From Oleiharenicola sp. (GTDB taxonomy: Bacteria > Verrucomicrobiota > Verrucomicrobiia > Opitutales > Opitutaceae): DNA of 44,541 bases. The translations under genes and the position numbers were made by a program. The stretch lies in the NCBI GenBank assembly GCA_025363455.1, contig JANYDW010000019.1:1-44541 (forward strand), given 5' to 3'. Numbering within the stretch: position 1 is the first letter of the stretch; every line of letters starts with the position of its first letter. Shown here one piece after another: positions 9,308 to 17,440 of this stretch. Below the pieces are notes generated by a model. The model had not been told where the DNA came from. It saw only the letters and a program-made list of their open reading frames with translations, and made no database searches.

Positions 9308-11530
9308 ATGGCGCCGACTGCGCGCAATACCCTGCGGAAAACCTGGTGGCTCCCCCTGCTGTGCTGCGGTCTGGCGTTGTGGCTGGCCCGCACCGAGACA
9401 ATGCAGCTGGCCGAGGTGCGCACCCTCGACTGGCGCACCCGCTATCGCACCTGGTTCCAGCCCCCGCCCGATCCGCGGATCGTCATCGCCCTCTTTGAGG
9501 ATGGCACGGAAGCGAACATGGCGCACTGGCCGGTCGACCGGGCCTGGCACGGCCAGTTGAACAAGTTTCTTGCCCTGGAAAAAGCCGCCGTCGTCACCTG
9601 GGATGTGATCCTCGACGCCAGCCTCGCCGGGGGCGGCGACGCCGCGATGGCCCGCGACACCCGCGAGGCGATTCAGGCCGGCACCAAGGTCGTAATGGCG
9701 GCATCGACCAGCCTTGCGCCCGCAAACATCTTCCCCGCACCAGAGGATCCCACCCAGCCACTGACCAGCGTCGAAGGTGACACACGGGACATTCACGGGG
9801 CGGATTTCGGTCTGCTGCCCTTTCCCGCACTCCGGCAGGCCGGCTGGTGGGGAACCGCCGACGCCCCGCGCGGGGCGGACGGCATCATCCGGGAAATCCC
9901 GCTCATTGTCCGGATGGGCGACAAGTTCTTTCCTGCTCTCACCCTGCAGACGCTGTTGGTGTACCTGCAGGTACCGCCGGCTGAAGTGCGCGTGAAACTG
10001 GGGGAAGCGATCATTGTCCCGACCAAGGACCGGGCCTGGCGGATTCCCATCGATCGCCGGGGCCGGTTCCTGCTGAACTACCGTTACGATCAGCCGGCCA
10101 AGGGCCGGCCTGATTTTCCGACGTACAGTTATCTGGAACTGCTGGTGAGGATCAACGAATACCGGGTGGAGCATAAACCCGGCGCGGCCAAACCGCCTGC
10201 CTTGGAGGGAAAAATCGTCCTGGTCGGGCAGACCGTGACCGGCAAGGCCGATGCCGGTCCCACGCCGCTCGGCGCGTTCAGCCCGCTGGTCTTGGTGCAT
10301 GCCAACCTCCTGAACAATCTGCTGGCGGACGACTACGCGCGGCGTGCACCGGACTGGCTGGTCTGGGGCCTGATCTTGCTCATCTCATATGGAGCCATCG
10401 CGGGGCTGGCCCATCGCTCCGTCGTCGTCCTCTGCGGCGGGACGGTGCTGGTGGCGGTGATCTATGCCGCCCTCGCCCTCTGGGGCTGGACCTATGGCAG
10501 TTGGTGGCTGCCGGTCACCGGCCCGTTGCTGGGGTACGGCAGCGTGCAATTTTTCATCATCGCCCGCCGCATCCGCGTGGAGCAGCAGGCCCGGCAGGAA
10601 ATCAAGTCGATGTTCGGCAGCTATGTCTCGCCCCAGCTCATCGAACGCCTGATCCAGTCCGGCCGGCCGCCGCAACTGGGCGGGCACGAGGAGGAGATCA
10701 CAGCCTATTTCAGCGACATTCAGGGTTTTTCCGGTTTTTCCGAGGCGCTGCCGCCGACCCGTCTGGTGGAATTGATGAACGAATATTTCACGGCGTGCAC
10801 TGAAATCGTCCAGGAGGAAGGCGGCACCCTGAACCAATACGCCGGCGATGCGATCGTCGTGATGTTCGGCGCGCCGGTCCCTTTTCCCGACCACGCCAGC
10901 CGGGCCTGCATTGCGGCGCTGCGGGTGCAACTGAAGCTCGGCGAGTTGCGGTCCAAATGGCGGGCCGAGGGCGCCAAATGGCCGCCGGTCGTGGGCGTGA
11001 TGCAGTCGCGGATCGGCCTCAACACCGGCCGCTGCGTCGTCGGCAATATGGGCAGCCGCATGCGGTTCAACTATACCATGATGGGCGACGACGTAAATCT
11101 CGCGGCGCGGATGGAGTCGGGCGCGAAGCACTGGGGTGTCTACACGATGTGCAGCGAGGTGACCCGGCAGGCGTGCGAACAGCACGGCGGCGACCGCATC
11201 GTGTTCCGTCCCCTCGGGCGGATCGTGGTCAAGGGCCGCACCCAGCCCGTGCCCATCCACGAGATCGTGGGCCTGAAGGAAAATATCAGCTCCGGCCCGC
11301 GCGAGTGCCTTGACCTCTTTGCGCAGGGCCTGGCGCGCTTTCACGCCCGCGACTGGAGCGGGGCCCGGGAATTTTTCACGCGCAGCGCCGCACTCGAGCC
11401 GAACCAGCCCGGCCGCGACCCCGGCGTCACCGGCAACCCGTCCCTCGTCTACCTCGGCATCATCGAGAACTATTCCCGCCACCCGCCTCCGCCCGACTGG
11501 AATGGCGTTTACCTGATGACAGAGAAATGA
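9308..11530 (+). CDS. CHASE2-domain class III adenylate/guanylate cyclase
   Basis: This 740-residue membrane signalling enzyme has an N-terminal TM, an extracytoplasmic CHASE2 sensor (about residues 35-360), three closely spaced TMs (about 360-435) and a class III cyclase domain (about 460-640). The two metal aspartates are present: FSDIQGFSGF (D470) and GDAIVVMFGAP (D514). So are the MMGDDVNLAARM Asp, Asn and Arg positions. The purine-selecting Lys usual three residues before the GD motif is Gln here (NQYAGD, Q510), so nucleotide preference is uncertain. ATG 9308 was chosen because it directly precedes the first TM. The longer frame upstream is repeat sequence. The divergent FecR protein is the likely partner. 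Confidence 0.92.
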   Translation: MAPTARNTLRKTWWLPLLCCGLALWLARTETMQLAEVRTLDWRTRYRTWFQPPPDPRIVIALFEDGTEANMAHWPVDRAWHGQLNKFLALEKAAVVTWDVILDASLAGGGDAAMARDTREAIQAGTKVVMAASTSLAPANIFPAPEDPTQPLTSVEGDTRDIHGADFGLLPFPALRQAGWWGTADAPRGADGIIREIPLIVRMGDKFFPALTLQTLLVYLQVPPAEVRVKLGEAIIVPTKDRAWRIPIDRRGRFLLNYRYDQPAKGRPDFPTYSYLELLVRINEYRVEHKPGAAKPPALEGKIVLVGQTVTGKADAGPTPLGAFSPLVLVHANLLNNLLADDYARRAPDWLVWGLILLISYGAIAGLAHRSVVVLCGGTVLVAVIYAALALWGWTYGSWWLPVTGPLLGYGSVQFFIIARRIRVEQQARQEIKSMFGSYVSPQLIERLIQSGRPPQLGGHEEEITAYFSDIQGFSGFSEALPPTRLVELMNEYFTACTEIVQEEGGTLNQYAGDAIVVMFGAPVPFPDHASRACIAALRVQLKLGELRSKWRAEGAKWPPVVGVMQSRIGLNTGRCVVGNMGSRMRFNYTMMGDDVNLAARMESGAKHWGVYTMCSEVTRQACEQHGGDRIVFRPLGRIVVKGRTQPVPIHEIVGLKENISSGPRECLDLFAQGLARFHARDWSGAREFFTRSAALEPNQPGRDPGVTGNPSLVYLGIIENYSRHPPPPDWNGVYLMTEK

Positions 11531-11579
11531 ACCGGCGCGACTGCAGTCGCCGCCAGGTCGAACCAGCCGGTAGTGTTCT

Positions 11580-11712
11580 AATTTGTCATTGCGAGGAGTC
11601 GCGCAAAGCGCGCGACGAAGCAATCCAGCCCCTCGACAGGCTCGGGGCCTTGACCTCGTCGAAATGGCTAGATGGATCGCCACGGCCGGCCGCGCCGGCC
11701 TCGCGATGACAG
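11580..11712. repeat. dispersed palindrome, family B (copy 2)
   Basis: The arms TTGTCATTGCGAGGAGTCGC and GGCCTCGCGATGACAGG enclose CGAAGCAATCCAG and TGGATCGCCACGG, the same order as copies 1 and 3. An inner TCGACAGGCTCGGGGCC segment is also present. The rest of the 11531-11881 gap shows no gene and should hold the promoter of the coiled-coil gene. Confidence 0.85.
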
Positions 11713-11881
11713 GACAGATCAGGCCACTACCCACCAGCCCCGCAGTTTGCACGCTTGCGGTCACATTTAACCATGACGAGTCGCCGCTGGGTATCAGGCC
11801 GTCGCCTGAGTGTGGGGTAGGAAATCTCCCTGAGTTAAATGGCGGGAACCCTCGTCCGCGGCGGGCCACTATTAGGATACT

Positions 11882-12496
11882 ATGGATACCATCAAAAATA
11901 CCCCCGTCTTAAGTGACACCCATTTAGCCCACCGGAAGAAATCTTCCTTTTCCGCCATCATCATTATCGCCCTGTGCGTCGCCCTCGTCGCAATCTTGAT
12001 CGGACACAATAACAAGCTTCATGGGCGGGACGCCACCCTCACCGGGGTCAAGGCCGAGCTGACCCAAAGCAAGGCGCAGCAGGCGCAGCTGCAAACCCAG
12101 CTGGCCGAATCGGCGGCTCACGCCGCCACGCTGCAAAAGCAGATCGACACTGCGCAGGCTGGCACCAAGGAAATCCAAGGCCAGCTCGACAAATCCAAGG
12201 CCGAGGTCGCGAGCCTGCAGCAGCAGGTGGAAACCGCCCAACATGCTACCACCGCGCTCCAAGTCCAGCTCGAGGGAGCCACCAGCGGGGCCACGGATGT
12301 GCAGAAGCAATTCGACGACGCGAAAGCCGCAAGCACCCGGCTGCAAGGCGAGTTGAATCAGGCCAAGGCGGCAGCCGCAAAATTTGAGGCGGAAGCCAAG
12401 CAGGCCAACGACAAGGTGGCCGATCTCGAGCTCCGCGCCACCAAGGCGGAAACCGACCTCGCCGCCGCCCAAAAGCCCGCGGCCCGGAAGCGCTAA
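11882..12496 (+). CDS. membrane-anchored coiled-coil protein of unknown function
   Basis: This 204-residue protein has a short cytoplasmic N-terminus, one TM (about residues 23-42, SAIIIIALCVALVAILIG) and a long heptad-like Ala/Gln/Lys-rich helix (about 50-200). The helix has repeated LQ/QLE patterns (LQKQIDTAQ, LQQQVETAQ, LQVQLEGA), which look like internally duplicated units. There is no Cys and no recognisable catalytic domain. It resembles periplasmic spacer or scaffold proteins. It stands alone, with a strong terminator 24 nt downstream. Confidence 0.8.
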   Translation: MDTIKNTPVLSDTHLAHRKKSSFSAIIIIALCVALVAILIGHNNKLHGRDATLTGVKAELTQSKAQQAQLQTQLAESAAHAATLQKQIDTAQAGTKEIQGQLDKSKAEVASLQQQVETAQHATTALQVQLEGATSGATDVQKQFDDAKAASTRLQGELNQAKAAAAKFEAEAKQANDKVADLELRATKAETDLAAAQKPAARKR

Positions 12497-12519
12497 GCGG
12501 CATTAAGTCCCGAAATCCT

Positions 12520-12548
12520 GAGCGCGCTGTGCCCAGCGCGCTCTTTTT
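12520..12548 (+). terminator. Rho-independent terminator of the coiled-coil gene
   Basis: A perfect 10-bp stem GAGCGCGCTG / CAGCGCGCTC with a TGCC loop is followed directly by TTTTT and a further T-rich stretch. This is the clearest intrinsic terminator in the window. Confidence 0.92.
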
Positions 12549-12635
12549 ATTTTTGGAGAACCTGCAAGGCAGGGTCCCGGTTGCGATCAAAATAACCGAA
12601 CCAACCACTCGGGAATGCAGGAAGGGCTGGCTGGA

Positions 12636-12710
12636 CTCCTATCGTTCTCATTCTCCTACTCCACAAATCCCCAACCCGGGAGAACGATAAAGATTAGGAG
12701 AACGAGAAGG
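12636..12710. repeat. palindromic intergenic repeat (TCGTTCTC / GAGAACGA)
   Basis: TATCGTTCTCATTCTCCTA (from 12640) is answered by GAGAACGATA (12680-12689) and TAGGAGAACGAGAA (12695-12708). Both halves can fold back on the left arm. It sits in the 12550-12808 gap between the terminator and the tRNA, where no gene is seen. Confidence 0.6.
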
Positions 12711-12808
12711 GATTGAATGCCTGCCACCTCCGGAATCTCGACCTGGTCCCATACCTCCTAGGACTGGTTCCGACGACAGCAGCACTCCACCGCCACAGGG
12801 GAAAATAA

Positions 12809-12881
<73 letters not shown>

Positions 12882-13018
12882 CCAACGCGACGACTTTGTC
12901 GCGAGCAAGTGACAAGGAGACAAGCCGCTTCGACAAGCTCACGGCAAGTAACAAGTGAGAGGACCGGCCCTCACCGCTGTTTACCGACCATCATTGCCGA
13001 GGCGACCGGGCGCAAGAA

Positions 13019-13058
13019 CGCCCCCGGCTGCCTATACCTACAAAGGCAACCGGGGGCG
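13019..13058 (-). terminator. GC-rich hairpin downstream of the NHL gene
   Basis: CGCCCCCGG and CCGGGGGCG form a 9-bp stem, extended inside by GCCT/AGGC. It lies 30 nt past the stop of the Ig/NHL gene. Only a weak T-containing tract (TTCTTG) follows on the minus strand, so it may be a terminator or just an mRNA-end hairpin. The rest of the 12882-13087 gap shows nothing else. Confidence 0.45.
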
Positions 13059-13087
13059 CGACGGCATTAAATCCATGCCGCAAAGGG

Positions 13088-15574
13088 TCAGCCATTCCGC
13101 GCGCGGAACCGGCGAACCAAGCCGAGCAGGCCGAGCGTCCCGATAAACCACAGGCTGGGCGCACCACCCCCGCCGCCCCCGCCGCTGCTCGGAGTCGGGG
13201 TCGGGGTCGGAGTGGGCGTCGGGGTCGGGGTGGGAGTCGGCGTCGGGGTGGGAGTCGGCGCAGCCACCGTGATCGCCAGCGTGGTGACGACCCCGGCGGG
13301 CGTAATTTTGCGGATGCTGGCGTTGCCCGTGTCCGCGACGTAAACGTTGCCGGTGCTGTCCACCGCCACACCCTTCGGCTGGTTGAACCAGGCTCCGGTG
13401 CCCGTGCCGTCCTGCAATCCCGCAACCGTTGACAAACCGGCCAGCGTGGTGACGGCCCCGGCGGATGAAACCTTGCGAATGGCACTGTTGCCGCTGTCCG
13501 CGACGTAGACATTGCCGGCGCCGTCCACGGCCAGGCCGGCCGGCCCGTTGAAGAGCGCCGCCGAACCAGTGCCATCGCTCGAACCGCTGACGCCAGCCAG
13601 ACCGGCCAGAGTGCTGACGGTCCCGGCGGAAGTTACCTTGCGGATCGTGTTGTTAGTGGTGTCGGCCACATAAACATTGCCAGCGGTGTCCACGGTTACG
13701 CCGGTGGGGTGATTGAAGCGCGCCGCAGTGCCCGTGCCATCCGCGTTGCCGAGGGTACCGGCCGTGCCGGCCAGCGTCGTGACGACGGCGGTGGAGGTGA
13801 TCTTGCGCACCGTGTGCTGCGTGCCGTCGGCCACATAGAGGTTGCCGGCCGCATCGATCGCGATGGCCGTGGTGCTGGAGAATGTCGCGGCTGCGCCGGT
13901 ACCATCGGCGTTGCCCCGGCCCGAGGCGGAACCCGCAAAGGTCGTCACGGTGCCGTCGGTACTGATGCGGCGGACAGTGGCATTGGCCGTGTCCGCCACG
14001 AAGGTGATGCCGCCGGCATCCACGGCCAGGGAGCCGGGCATGTTAAAGAGCGCGGCGGTGGTGCCAGCCCCATCCGTCGAACCCGCCGTGCTGGTGCCGC
14101 CGGCGAGTCGGGTGGCCACGTTGGCGGTCGAGACCTTGTGGATGTTGTGGTTGGCCGAGTCGGCGACGTAGAGGTTGCCCCCGGTGTCCAAGGCCACGCC
14201 CATCGGCGACGGGAAGACGACGGCGAGCACGGTCAGGGTGGCGGAGTTGCTCGAGGTCGTGCCGCCCGTGTTGGTCGCATTCATGCGGTAGCGCAGGCCG
14301 TTGAGCGCGGCGCCCACGCCGCTGAGGGTGAGCGCGTTCGTCGTCACCCCGCTGGAGGTGGTGTCGTTGCTGAGGTTGGTCCAGGTGGTGCCGTTCGGGG
14401 ACGACTGCCATTGGAGGGTGCCGCCGGACGCCGCGGCGGAGAACGTGACGGAGAATCCGGTCGTAACGGTCTGGTTCGTGGGCTGGGTGGTGATCGAGGG
14501 CGGCGGCACGGCGGCCGTGATCGTGAGCGTCGCATCGTTCGAGGTGACGTTGCCCGCGGTGTTGGTCACCACCACACTGTAGGTGCCGGCGTCACCCGCC
14601 ACGGTGCTCGCGATGGAGAAAATATTGTTGTTCGTGTTGCTGATGTTGGCCCCGCCCTTGCGCCATTGGTAGGTGAAGGGCGCCGTGCCGCCCGCGGTCA
14701 CGGTGAAGGAGGCGGTCTGCCCCGCCGTCACGGTCACGTTGGCCGGCTGGGTGGTAATGGTGGGCGCGGTCGCCGTCGCCGCGACCGTGAGTGTTGCATT
14801 ATTGGAGGTGACGTTCCCGGTGCCGTTGGTCACCACCACGCTGTAGGTGCCGGCGTCGCCGGTCACGGTACTCGCGATGGAAAAGGTGCTGCTCGTCGCC
14901 CCGGCGATATTAACTCCGCCCTTGCGCCACTGGAAGGTCAGCGGTGCCGTGCCACTCGCCGACACCGAGAAGGACGCCCCCTCTCCCGCCGTCACGCTCT
15001 GGTTCGCGGGTTGGGTGGAGATCGAGGGCGCAGTCGCCGTCGACCCCCCGGTGACGTTGATCGTGTAGGATTTGGCGACGCTGTCGCCGGTGCCGTTGGC
15101 GAACTCCCAAGCCGTGAGATCCACGACGAAGTTTCCGGCGGTCGTGGGCGTACCCGTGATGGAACCCGTGCGGTCATTCGACGTGGTGTTGAGCAACAGA
15201 TGATTCCCCGAGGTCGTCGATCCCGGCACGGTCAGCCCCGGCGGCAGCCCGCTGATCGTGTAGGATAGCACCGGCGTGAGGGCGCCGGTCAGGGAAAACA
15301 CCGCGGAGAACGATGAGCCGACCGTCGCGCTGGCCGGGCTGGCCGGGGTGGTGCTGAAGGTCGTCGCCCCCGCCATGGTATCCACCACGCCGAGCGCGCC
15401 GGCCACGAGCACGCCGGAGCGCAGCACATAGCCCAGCGAGGAACGCAGCCATAGGGAATCGGCCGAGACCAGCAGCCGCAGCACGGGAGTGCGCTGCAGC
15501 AGCGTCATCAGCATGAAGACCGAGAGGGACAGGGAACCGAAGCGTTGGTGAAATCTGACGGCGATGGCATTCAT
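13088..15574 (-). CDS. secreted Ig-like / six-NHL-repeat surface protein with C-terminal sorting-type tail
   Basis: This 828-residue protein has several parts in order. A long N-terminal leader has a hydrophobic segment ending GALGVVDTMAGA (about residues 55-70). A putative-Ig domain (LSYTISGLPPGLTV) follows, then two closely similar Ig-like domains (each with FQWRKGG or YQWRKGG and DAGTYSVVVTN) and a third divergent one. Six NHL repeats of the form GVAVDSTGNVYVADTGNASIRKI make a beta-propeller. A (TP)n linker, a Gly run, GAPSLWF, a hydrophobic helix and RRFRAR end the protein. The tail has the tripartite form of exported-protein sorting signals (motif, TM, basic end). It starts 24 nt after the DUF4266 gene, so it may be the last gene of that operon. 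The role is probably at the cell surface, in binding or display. The substrate is unknown. Confidence 0.88.
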   Translation of the reverse strand: MNAIAVRFHQRFGSLSLSVFMLMTLLQRTPVLRLLVSADSLWLRSSLGYVLRSGVLVAGALGVVDTMAGATTFSTTPASPASATVGSSFSAVFSLTGALTPVLSYTISGLPPGLTVPGSTTSGNHLLLNTTSNDRTGSITGTPTTAGNFVVDLTAWEFANGTGDSVAKSYTINVTGGSTATAPSISTQPANQSVTAGEGASFSVSASGTAPLTFQWRKGGVNIAGATSSTFSIASTVTGDAGTYSVVVTNGTGNVTSNNATLTVAATATAPTITTQPANVTVTAGQTASFTVTAGGTAPFTYQWRKGGANISNTNNNIFSIASTVAGDAGTYSVVVTNTAGNVTSNDATLTITAAVPPPSITTQPTNQTVTTGFSVTFSAAASGGTLQWQSSPNGTTWTNLSNDTTSSGVTTNALTLSGVGAALNGLRYRMNATNTGGTTSSNSATLTVLAVVFPSPMGVALDTGGNLYVADSANHNIHKVSTANVATRLAGGTSTAGSTDGAGTTAALFNMPGSLAVDAGGITFVADTANATVRRISTDGTVTTFAGSASGRGNADGTGAAATFSSTTAIAIDAAGNLYVADGTQHTVRKITSTAVVTTLAGTAGTLGNADGTGTAARFNHPTGVTVDTAGNVYVADTTNNTIRKVTSAGTVSTLAGLAGVSGSSDGTGSAALFNGPAGLAVDGAGNVYVADSGNSAIRKVSSAGAVTTLAGLSTVAGLQDGTGTGAWFNQPKGVAVDSTGNVYVADTGNASIRKITPAGVVTTLAITVAAPTPTPTPTPTPTPTPTPTPTPTPSSGGGGGGGAPSLWFIGTLGLLGLVRRFRARNG

Positions 15575-15598
15575 GATAGAAGGGGTTGGAAAGTTGTT

Positions 15599-15826
15599 TT
15601 AGTTGCAGCCGCAGCCGCTGCCGCCCACACCGCGGCCGCCGGCACTGCCCTCCCGGGAGACCCAGGTGTGCTCGGCCATGGCGGTGGCGAGCGGATCGCG
15701 ATCGGGCCGCATGGTGTAATCGGTGAGCGAGCCGCGTTGCCAGGCCTGGACCGGCTTGGTGGCGCAGCCACCCAGCAGCAGGGTCGCGAGCGCGAGACAG
15801 GAGAGAAAGATTCGGGACGTTTTCAT
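15599..15826 (-). CDS. DUF4266-type small lipoprotein ending in GCGCN
   Basis: This 75-residue protein has a lipoprotein signal (LLLGGC, acylated Cys at 21), a conserved core (AWQRGSLTDYTMRPDRDPL), and a Gly-rich end SAGGRGVGGSGCGCN with Cys at 72 and 74. This matches the DUF4266 family, which is typically encoded beside DUF3570, TlpA and ApbE proteins as here. The ATG follows the tlpA stop after a single nucleotide. The C-terminal CGC pair could be a redox or modification site served by the neighbouring thioredoxin. That is inference; the family has no established function that I know of. Confidence 0.88.
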   Translation of the reverse strand: MKTSRIFLSCLALATLLLGGCATKPVQAWQRGSLTDYTMRPDRDPLATAMAEHTWVSREGSAGGRGVGGSGCGCN

Positions 15827-15827
15827 T

Positions 15828-16463
15828 TTAAGATTTCTCCGCGAGCGCAGCTACCAGGGCCGCGCGCAGCGCCGACCCCGTTTTCTCCCCGTGGTAACCG
15901 GGAAAGATCGCGCGGATTTTTCCGTCGCGACCCACGACGAGCGTGGTCGGCATGGCCGGCACCCCGACCGCCTCGACGTAGGCCTGGCGGACGTCCCGGG
16001 CGGTAGCGAAGGGAGGCGCGTGTTTTTTCAGGAACGCCGCATAAGCGCGGGCGTCCTTGTCCACGCTGATGGCCACAAGCGTCACGCCGCGCGGGCTGAA
16101 ATCGCGATGGATCCCCGCCAAATCCGGAAAGGACTCCTGGCAGGGCGCGCACCAGGACGCCCAGAAATCCACCAGCAGCACGCGGCCGCCGGCCTCGGGC
16201 AACGCGCCCTCCAGGCCGAGGCCGGTCCAGGCGGGCAAAGGATCCCCCACGCCGGGTTGTGCCAGCATAGGGCAGGCACTTCCCGCCAGCCACAACCCGA
16301 CGAGGAGGAAAGAATGAAGGGGTCTCAGGCCCCTCTTTAAAATGTCATTGCGAGGAGTCCGGCTCTGCGGGACGACGAAGCAATCCATCTGGATCGCCAC
16401 GGCCCGCCGTTGCGGGCCTCGCGATGACAAAACATTTTGAAGGTGTGTACTAAGTGACGACAT
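15828..16463 (-). CDS. TlpA/ResA-like periplasmic thioredoxin with repeat-encoded N-terminal extension
   Basis: This is a thioredoxin-fold protein with DFWASWCAPCQESFPDL (C105 and C108 from the start used here), the cis-Pro region VPAMPTTLVV and a hydrophobic export segment (SFLLVGLWLAGSACPML). It probably reduces or oxidises cysteines of extracytoplasmic proteins such as the DUF4266 lipoprotein. No ATG, GTG or TTG lies in frame between the family B repeat and the export segment. The best start is ATG 16463, inside the apbE end (14-nt overlap), so the first 40 or so residues are encoded by the repeat. ATG 16388, within the repeat, is an alternative. Confidence 0.85.
   Translation of the reverse strand: MSSLSTHLQNVLSSRGPQRRAVAIQMDCFVVPQSRTPRNDILKRGLRPLHSFLLVGLWLAGSACPMLAQPGVGDPLPAWTGLGLEGALPEAGGRVLLVDFWASWCAPCQESFPDLAGIHRDFSPRGVTLVAISVDKDARAYAAFLKKHAPPFATARDVRQAYVEAVGVPAMPTTLVVGRDGKIRAIFPGYHGEKTGSALRAALVAALAEKS
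16337..16440. repeat. dispersed palindrome, family B (copy 3), inside the tlpA reading frame
   Basis: The arms AATGTCATTGCGAGGAGTCC and CTCGCGATGACAAAACATTT enclose GACGAAGCAATCC and GGATCGCCACGG, as in copies 1 and 2. It lies between the apbE stop and the export segment of tlpA and contributes NVLSSRGPQRR and CFVVPQSRTPRNDIL to that protein. A near-identical peptide is read from copy 1 upstream of the cyclase. Confidence 0.85.
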
Positions 16464-17424
16464 GGTCCCAGAATCCCCGGGTTTCGGTGCGGCCGTTTTC
16501 ACTCACGATGAGGGCCTCGGCCCCGGGAAATTGATGGATGAAGGCCAGGCCCGCCTCCGCCCCGAGCACGAAGGCCGTCGTGGACAGCAGGCCGGCCTGA
16601 AAGCAGGTGTCAGCGATCACGGTGACCTGCCGGCAACCGTGGGCGACTGGCCGGCCGGTGCGCGGATCGACAATATGTCCGTAACGTTTGCCTCCCGCAG
16701 TGAAGCCGCGGAGGTAATCGCCGGAAGAGGCGATGCCTCGGCCGGCCCTGAGCGCGACCGAGCCGCGCGACACGCCGGGCCGGAGCGGATCCTCCAGCCC
16801 CACGTGCCAGGCCGGGCGGTCGGGCGGCGTGCCGACACAACGGATGTCATGCCCGAAATCCACGAGGGCGTGGGGAATGTCGTGCTGCTCCGCCAGCTTC
16901 GCCACCGCGTCCACCGCCCATTCCTTGCCCCAGCCGCCAAAGTCGAGCCGCATGCCGGCCTTGGCCAGCATCACCGCGCCCGGTTTCCGGAGCACAAGCT
17001 GCCAGCCGACCAAAGCGCGGGCGGCCGCTACCTCGGCCGGAGTCGGCACCACGGGCGCGGCCTGATGGTAATCCCATAGCAGCAGCAGCGGACCGGCCGT
17101 CGCGTCGATGATGCCGTGCGTGAGCACATGCACGCTGCTGCACACATCGAGCATGTCGGACATTTCCCGGTCGATCTCGGTCCAGGACTGGCCCGCCGAG
17201 GCGTTGATGCGCGAGACCAGGCTGGTGGGCCGGAAGCGCGAGTAGCGCGCCTCGAAGTTTTCCACCCAGGTGCGGACCGCCTGCTCGAAGGGATAGGCGC
17301 TGCCGGGCTGCCGCGGCTGATACTGGATCTCGCAATGCGTGCCGAGGGCCCGGAAGGCCAGCCGGTGCAGGCCCGGGTTGCCGGTCGGCGGGGGTGACAC
17401 TTGCGAATCCATTGTGGCGTTCAT
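16450..17424 (-). CDS. apbE: ApbE-type FAD:protein FMN transferase
   Basis: This protein of about 324 residues belongs to the ApbE family, which moves FMN from FAD onto Ser/Thr of extracytoplasmic target proteins with Mg2+. The characteristic motifs are visible: FRALGTHCEI near the N-terminus, RLDFGGWGKEWAVD, ALVDFGHDIR, SGDYLRGF and GHIVDPRTGRPV. I see no Cys lipobox, and the N-terminus (MNATMDSQVSPPPTGN) has no obvious signal peptide, which is unusual for a periplasmic ApbE. The start is taken at ATG 17424, 16 nt after the DUF3570 gene. No classic flavinylation target domain (FMN-bind or NqrC-like) is visible in the operon, so its substrate is open. Confidence 0.92.
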   Translation of the reverse strand: MNATMDSQVSPPPTGNPGLHRLAFRALGTHCEIQYQPRQPGSAYPFEQAVRTWVENFEARYSRFRPTSLVSRINASAGQSWTEIDREMSDMLDVCSSVHVLTHGIIDATAGPLLLLWDYHQAAPVVPTPAEVAAARALVGWQLVLRKPGAVMLAKAGMRLDFGGWGKEWAVDAVAKLAEQHDIPHALVDFGHDIRCVGTPPDRPAWHVGLEDPLRPGVSRGSVALRAGRGIASSGDYLRGFTAGGKRYGHIVDPRTGRPVAHGCRQVTVIADTCFQAGLLSTTAFVLGAEAGLAFIHQFPGAEALIVSENGRTETRGFWDHVVT

Positions 17425-17440
17425 TGACAGGAGGAAGCGG

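Noticed and set aside
13195..13262. GGGGTCGGAGTCGGCGT-type tandem repeat considered as a CRISPR or satellite
   Set aside because: It is simply the coding sequence of the Thr-Pro linker of the Ig/NHL protein.
13709..15268. 519-residue plus-strand frame
   Set aside because: It is antisense to the Ig/NHL gene. Its Gly/Arg/His-rich pattern arises from the repeated domains on the other strand.
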